Part shown: positions 60,499 through 64,000 of the stretch, in pieces
Layout: every line of letters begins with the position of its first letter
How positions within the stretch are numbered: position 1 is the first letter of the stretch
NCBI GenBank assembly: GCA_965221575.1
Contig: CBDCSM010000002.1
Coordinates: 62,001-126,000, forward strand
Source of the DNA: JAPPHA01 sp965221575
GTDB taxonomy: Bacteria > Pseudomonadota > Alphaproteobacteria > Rhodobacterales > Rhodobacteraceae
Direction of reading: 5' to 3'
DNA: 64,000 nucleotides
The notes under the pieces: model-generated
What the model was told of the DNA's origin: nothing
Databases searched by the model: none
The model's input: the letters and a program-made list of their open reading frames with translations, nothing else
Program-made: the position numbers and the translations under genes

Positions 60499-63348
60499 GT
60501 GGATGCCATGACGATGGAGGGGGTTGGCGCAGGGCATCACCTGCAGCTCATTGACGGATCCGGCTTCATTTTCCGCGCCTTCCATGCGTTGCCGCCGCTG
60601 ACGCGAAAGTCCGACAAGCTGCCGATTGGCGCCGTCAGCGGGTTCTGCGCGATGCTGTTCAGGTATCTCGAGCAATGGCAGGCGGCCGATGCACCGACAC
60701 ATCTCGCGGTCGTTTTCGACCACAAGGGCCCGACATTCAGGTCGGGCATTTTCCCCGAATACAAGATGAACCGGCCCCCGATGCCGGAGGACCTTGTCCC
60801 GCAGATGCCGTTGACCCGTGAAGCCACCATGGCGTTCAACATCGTTAGCCTGGAGATGCAGGGTTACGAGGCCGACGACATCATCGCGACCCTCGCCGTC
60901 AGGGCGCGTGTCGCGGGGGCGCGGGTGACAATCGTGTCGTCCGACAAGGATCTCATGCAAATCGTTGGCGACGGCGTCGAGATGCTGGATGCCATGAACG
61001 ATCGCAGGATCGGGCCGGAAGAAGTGTTCGCGAAATTCGGCGTCGGTCCCGGCCAGGTCATCGATGTTCAGTCGCTCGCCGGGGATTCGGTCGACAATAT
61101 TCCCGGAGCGCCGGGAATCGGCGTCAAGATCGCCGCGCAGCTGATCAACGAGTATGGCGACCTCGACACGCTTCTTGAACGGGCGGCCGAGATCAAGCAG
61201 CCGAAGCGGCGGCAGACTCTGCTCGAAAAGGCCGATCAGATCCGGGTGAGCCGGGAACTGGTGACCCTGAAGACCGATGTCCCGATCGAGACGGGGTTCG
61301 GCGAAATGGAACTCAAGGAACCGGACGCAGGGCAATTGCTCGGGTTCCTTGCCAGGATGGAATTCCGGACGCTGAGCAGGCGGGTTGCGGCAAGGCTCGG
61401 TGTCGAGGCCCCGACGATTGCCGACCCCGCAAGTACCTCCGGTGGCCCGGAAGGAACGGACTCGGATTCGTCTTCCGCGCGGATCAGGAACCTGCCCTTT
61501 GATTCAGAGAAGTACGAGACAGTCAGGACGATGGCTGAACTCGAATCCTGGATCGAAAGGATCAGAAGACGCGGTCGCGTGGCCATTGATACCGAGACCA
61601 CGGGACTCGACGAGATGCAGGTCGACCTGGTCGGAGTTTGCCTGTCGGTAGAACCCGGACAGGCCGCCTATGTTCCGCTCGCCCATACTTCGGGCGTGGA
61701 CGACCTTTTCGGCGACGCGGAGCTGGTTGCCGGGCAGCTGCCGCTCAGGGAAGCCCTCGCGGTTCTGAAACCCGTCCTCGAAGATCGGTCGATCCTGAAG
61801 ATCGGGCACAACATCAAGTTCGATTCCAAGATCCTGGCGCAACCCCGTTACGGAATCCTCATGGACCCGATCGATGACACCATGCTGATCTCCTACGCGT
61901 TGCACGGAGGGTTGCACAATCACGGCATGGACTTGTTGTCGGAGCGGTATCTCGATCACAGGCCGACACCGATCAAGAGCCTCATCGGATCAGGCCGGAA
62001 GCAACTGACATTCAACCAGGTCGACATCAAAAAGGCGACCGCCTACGCGGCGGAAGATGCCGACATCACCCTGCGCCTGTGGAGTGAATTCAAGCCGAGG
62101 CTTCATTCGGCAGGCGTATCGACGGTCTACGAAACACTCGAACGTCCCCTGGTTCCGGTGCTCAGGGACCTTGAGCGAACGGGCATCCGGGTCGACAGGG
62201 ATCAACTGGCGCACCTCTCAAATTCCTTTGCGGCGGACATGGCCGCGTTGCAATCCGAGATCCACGGCCTGGCCGGTGTCGAGTTCAATGTCGGTTCGCC
62301 CAAGCAGCTGGGCGAAATCCTGTTTGACCGCCTGGGATTGCCCGGAGGGCGCCAGGGCAAGTCAGGCGCCTATTCGACGGGCCAGGATGTGCTCGAGGAT
62401 CTTGCCTCCGAGGGGCATGAATTGCCGTCACGGGTGCTGGACTGGCGGCAGGTGGCGAAGCTGAAGAGCACGTATACGGACGCGCTTCAGGACCACATCA
62501 ATCCCGAGACCGGCAGGGTCCACACTTCGTACTCGATCGCGGGGGCCAATACCGGGCGCCTGGCGTCGACCGACCCGAATCTCCAGAACATCCCCGTGAG
62601 AACCGAAGCCGGCAGGAAGATTCGCGAGGCTTTTGTCCCGAAAGACGGGCATGTGCTCCTTTCTGTTGATTACAGCCAGATCGAGCTCCGCATTCTCGCG
62701 CATATTGCCGGAATCGAGAGTCTGAAGCAGGCGTTCAGGGATGGCCACGACATCCACGCCATGACGGCCAGCGAAATCTTCGGCGTTCCTGTCGAGAACA
62801 TGGACCCGATGATCCGGCGCCAGGCAAAGGCGATCAATTTCGGGGTGATTTACGGGATCTCCGGTTTCGGCCTTGCCCGAAATCTGCGCATCCCACGCAA
62901 GGAAGCGCAGGCCTTCATAAACACGTATTTCGAACGATTCCCCCAGATCCGGGAGTACATGGACTCGACGGTCGCGTCGGCGAAAAAGAACCTCTACGTC
63001 GAGACGCTGTTCGGCCGCAGGATTCACACCCCCGAGATCGTCAGCGCCAAGGGACCTCATGCCGGTTTCGCACGCCGCGCTGCGATCAATGCCCCGATCC
63101 AGGGAACGGCGGCGGACGTTATTCGCCGCGCCATGATCCGGATGCCCGCCGCCATCCGGGACTTGCCTGCCAGCATGCTCCTGCAGGTCCACGACGAGTT
63201 GCTTTTTGAAGTTCTGGAATCCGCTGTTGACGAGACATTGGCCGTTGTCTCGAATGTCATGGAAGAGGCGACCTTGCCGGTCATCAAGCTTGACGTGCCC
63301 TTGACTGTCGACGGGGGAATCGGGGGCAGTTGGGCTGAAGCCCATTGA
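60499..63348 (+). CDS. polA: DNA polymerase I
   Basis: A 949-residue repair and replication polymerase. The 5' nuclease domain starts QLIDGSGFIFRAFHALPPL and includes SSDKDLMQIV. The 3'-5' exonuclease is active-looking, with D364-x-E366 in VAIDTETTGL. The polymerase domain has motif A with D724 in DYSQIELRILAHIA, motif B RRQAKAINFGVIYGIS and motif C QVHDELLFEV. Start is GTG 60499 or ATG 60508; neither has a convincing Shine-Dalgarno site. It follows the zinc-finger gene by 33 bases. Confidence 0.96.
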   Translation: MDAMTMEGVGAGHHLQLIDGSGFIFRAFHALPPLTRKSDKLPIGAVSGFCAMLFRYLEQWQAADAPTHLAVVFDHKGPTFRSGIFPEYKMNRPPMPEDLVPQMPLTREATMAFNIVSLEMQGYEADDIIATLAVRARVAGARVTIVSSDKDLMQIVGDGVEMLDAMNDRRIGPEEVFAKFGVGPGQVIDVQSLAGDSVDNIPGAPGIGVKIAAQLINEYGDLDTLLERAAEIKQPKRRQTLLEKADQIRVSRELVTLKTDVPIETGFGEMELKEPDAGQLLGFLARMEFRTLSRRVAARLGVEAPTIADPASTSGGPEGTDSDSSSARIRNLPFDSEKYETVRTMAELESWIERIRRRGRVAIDTETTGLDEMQVDLVGVCLSVEPGQAAYVPLAHTSGVDDLFGDAELVAGQLPLREALAVLKPVLEDRSILKIGHNIKFDSKILAQPRYGILMDPIDDTMLISYALHGGLHNHGMDLLSERYLDHRPTPIKSLIGSGRKQLTFNQVDIKKATAYAAEDADITLRLWSEFKPRLHSAGVSTVYETLERPLVPVLRDLERTGIRVDRDQLAHLSNSFAADMAALQSEIHGLAGVEFNVGSPKQLGEILFDRLGLPGGRQGKSGAYSTGQDVLEDLASEGHELPSRVLDWRQVAKLKSTYTDALQDHINPETGRVHTSYSIAGANTGRLASTDPNLQNIPVRTEAGRKIREAFVPKDGHVLLSVDYSQIELRILAHIAGIESLKQAFRDGHDIHAMTASEIFGVPVENMDPMIRRQAKAINFGVIYGISGFGLARNLRIPRKEAQAFINTYFERFPQIREYMDSTVASAKKNLYVETLFGRRIHTPEIVSAKGPHAGFARRAAINAPIQGTAADVIRRAMIRMPAAIRDLPASMLLQVHDELLFEVLESAVDETLAVVSNVMEEATLPVIKLDVPLTVDGGIGGSWAEAH

Positions 63349-63462
63349 TGGATTGCGGGGTCAGGCGGAACCGACCGCCGGCCCGCGGCCCCGGCCGGCT
63401 GACGGGAACTCCCTCCCGGGACCGGGTGGAGCCTCCGGGCTTCTGATGGTCAGGAGGACCGA

Positions 63463-64000
63463 TCAGAGTTCGGCGGACGGGATGATCGGGAAGAACATCC
63501 CTCCCGACCAGACTCCGAACCACTTTTCGCCGTCCCGGGTCGTGTGGCTTCCAATGTCGACCAGCCGGTAGAAACTCTTGCGGTCGATAAGCGCCTCGAG
63601 GCCGGCGCGAACCATCACGTAAGGGGAAGGTTCGCCCGTTTCCGGGTCCCTTGCGACACGAATTGGGTTCGTGGCGCTTGCGGTAACCACGTCATCCACA
63701 TGTGTTAGGAATCGCACGACCTGGTCGCGCCCGGATCCCTCGACCTCGAAATCGACCGCGACAAACGGGGCATCGTCAACCGTGATCCCGACCTTCTCGA
63801 CGGGCGTGACGAGAAAATACGCGTCGTCATCCTTCCGCAGTATGGACGAAAACAGTTTGACGAGCCGTTTTCGGCCGATCGGGGTCCCGAGGTAGAACCA
63901 GGTACCGTCCCGCGCAATCCGCATGTCCAGGTCCCCGCAATACGTCGGGTTCCAGAGATGAACCGGTGGCAGGCCCTTTTCTGCGGCTTTCTTTGCCGCC
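63463..64000 (-). CDS. DUF1285 family protein (5' end outside window)
   Basis: A conserved alphaproteobacterial protein of unknown function. Reading upstream of the ATG at 63924, the frame stays open to the window edge with family-like sequence (LPPVHLWNPTYCGDLDMRI), so the true start lies outside. The visible part contains GTWFYLGTPIGRKRLVKLFS, YFLVTPVEKVGI and GVWSGGMFFPIIP. It converges with polA. Confidence 0.85.
   Translation of the reverse strand, partial: AAKKAAEKGLPPVHLWNPTYCGDLDMRIARDGTWFYLGTPIGRKRLVKLFSSILRKDDDAYFLVTPVEKVGITVDDAPFVAVDFEVEGSGRDQVVRFLTHVDDVVTASATNPIRVARDPETGEPSPYVMVRAGLEALIDRKSFYRLVDIGSHTTRDGEKWFGVWSGGMFFPIIPSAEL

Overview
This 64 kb window is chromosomal DNA from a GC-rich alphaproteobacterium, probably Rhodospirillales-like. 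The pointers are 5-aminolevulinate synthase (C4 route to heme), COQ9 beside rpsU, a TrcR/DUF1013 cell-cycle regulator, an F0 ATP synthase operon with separate b and b' subunits (atpI-B-E-X-F, no F1 genes), an NDUFS6-like zinc-finger protein, and a type II lumazine synthase (RibH2). No rRNA, tRNA or CRISPR array was recognised. Genus-level placement is inference.

Layout. 0.5-8 kb: a GntR/FCD repressor divergent from a Liv-type ABC importer operon, followed by a hydantoin-racemase-like protein and a PanE-like reductase. 8.4-12 kb: rpsU, COQ9, a class IV aminotransferase and a quinone oxidoreductase. 12-13 kb: an autoregulated-looking wHTH-nucleotidyltransferase gene with a broken HEPN-like partner. 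13-18.4 kb: trcR and four heme genes (hemA, hemF, hemE, hemC). 18.5-22 kb: an RsmC-like methyltransferase, clpS and a DD-carboxypeptidase. 22-27 kb: the ffh-GNAT-chorismate mutase-rpsP-rimM-trmD-rplS-rpmE translation/secretion operon. 27.8-31.7 kb: an EamA exporter and the F0 operon. 32-33 kb: an orphan HipA-N-like protein and an OmpA-type lipoprotein. 33.4-41.8 kb: one tightly overlapping operon of an Lrp regulator, HyuA-like hydantoinase/oxoprolinase, DUF917 partner and a complete Dpp-type importer.

42-50 kb is the accessory region: an FMN riboswitch and ribH2, a truncated hipA, divergent oxyR and katG, decayed transposase and recombinase pieces, then an intact hipBA. The truncated hipA and the 5' end of the intact hipA are direct repeats that bracket oxyR-katG. 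50.6-54 kb returns to housekeeping repair and nucleotide genes (ogt/ada-like, nth, a PfkB sugar/adenosine kinase, HIT). 54-60.3 kb is mixed: a Gfo/Idh/MocA oxidoreductase, a secreted ricin-B-like protein, a GST, an MFS exporter, and remnants of an arylsulfotransferase, an FAA hydrolase and a TnpB. The window ends with polA and an incomplete DUF1285 gene.

How the genes work together: two separate importer operons each carry hydantoin-type enzymes, suggesting scavenging of cyclic or N-carbamoyl nitrogen compounds. The heme block could supply cofactor for enzymes such as KatG, but no regulatory link is visible. The most interesting signals are the leaderless double-palindrome promoter of the nucleotidyltransferase gene and its decayed toxin-like partner, the hipA direct repeats around oxyR-katG, the orphan HipS-like protein, and the tnpB remnant whose frame stays open into a zinc-finger gene. 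None of these is shown to be a new functional system.
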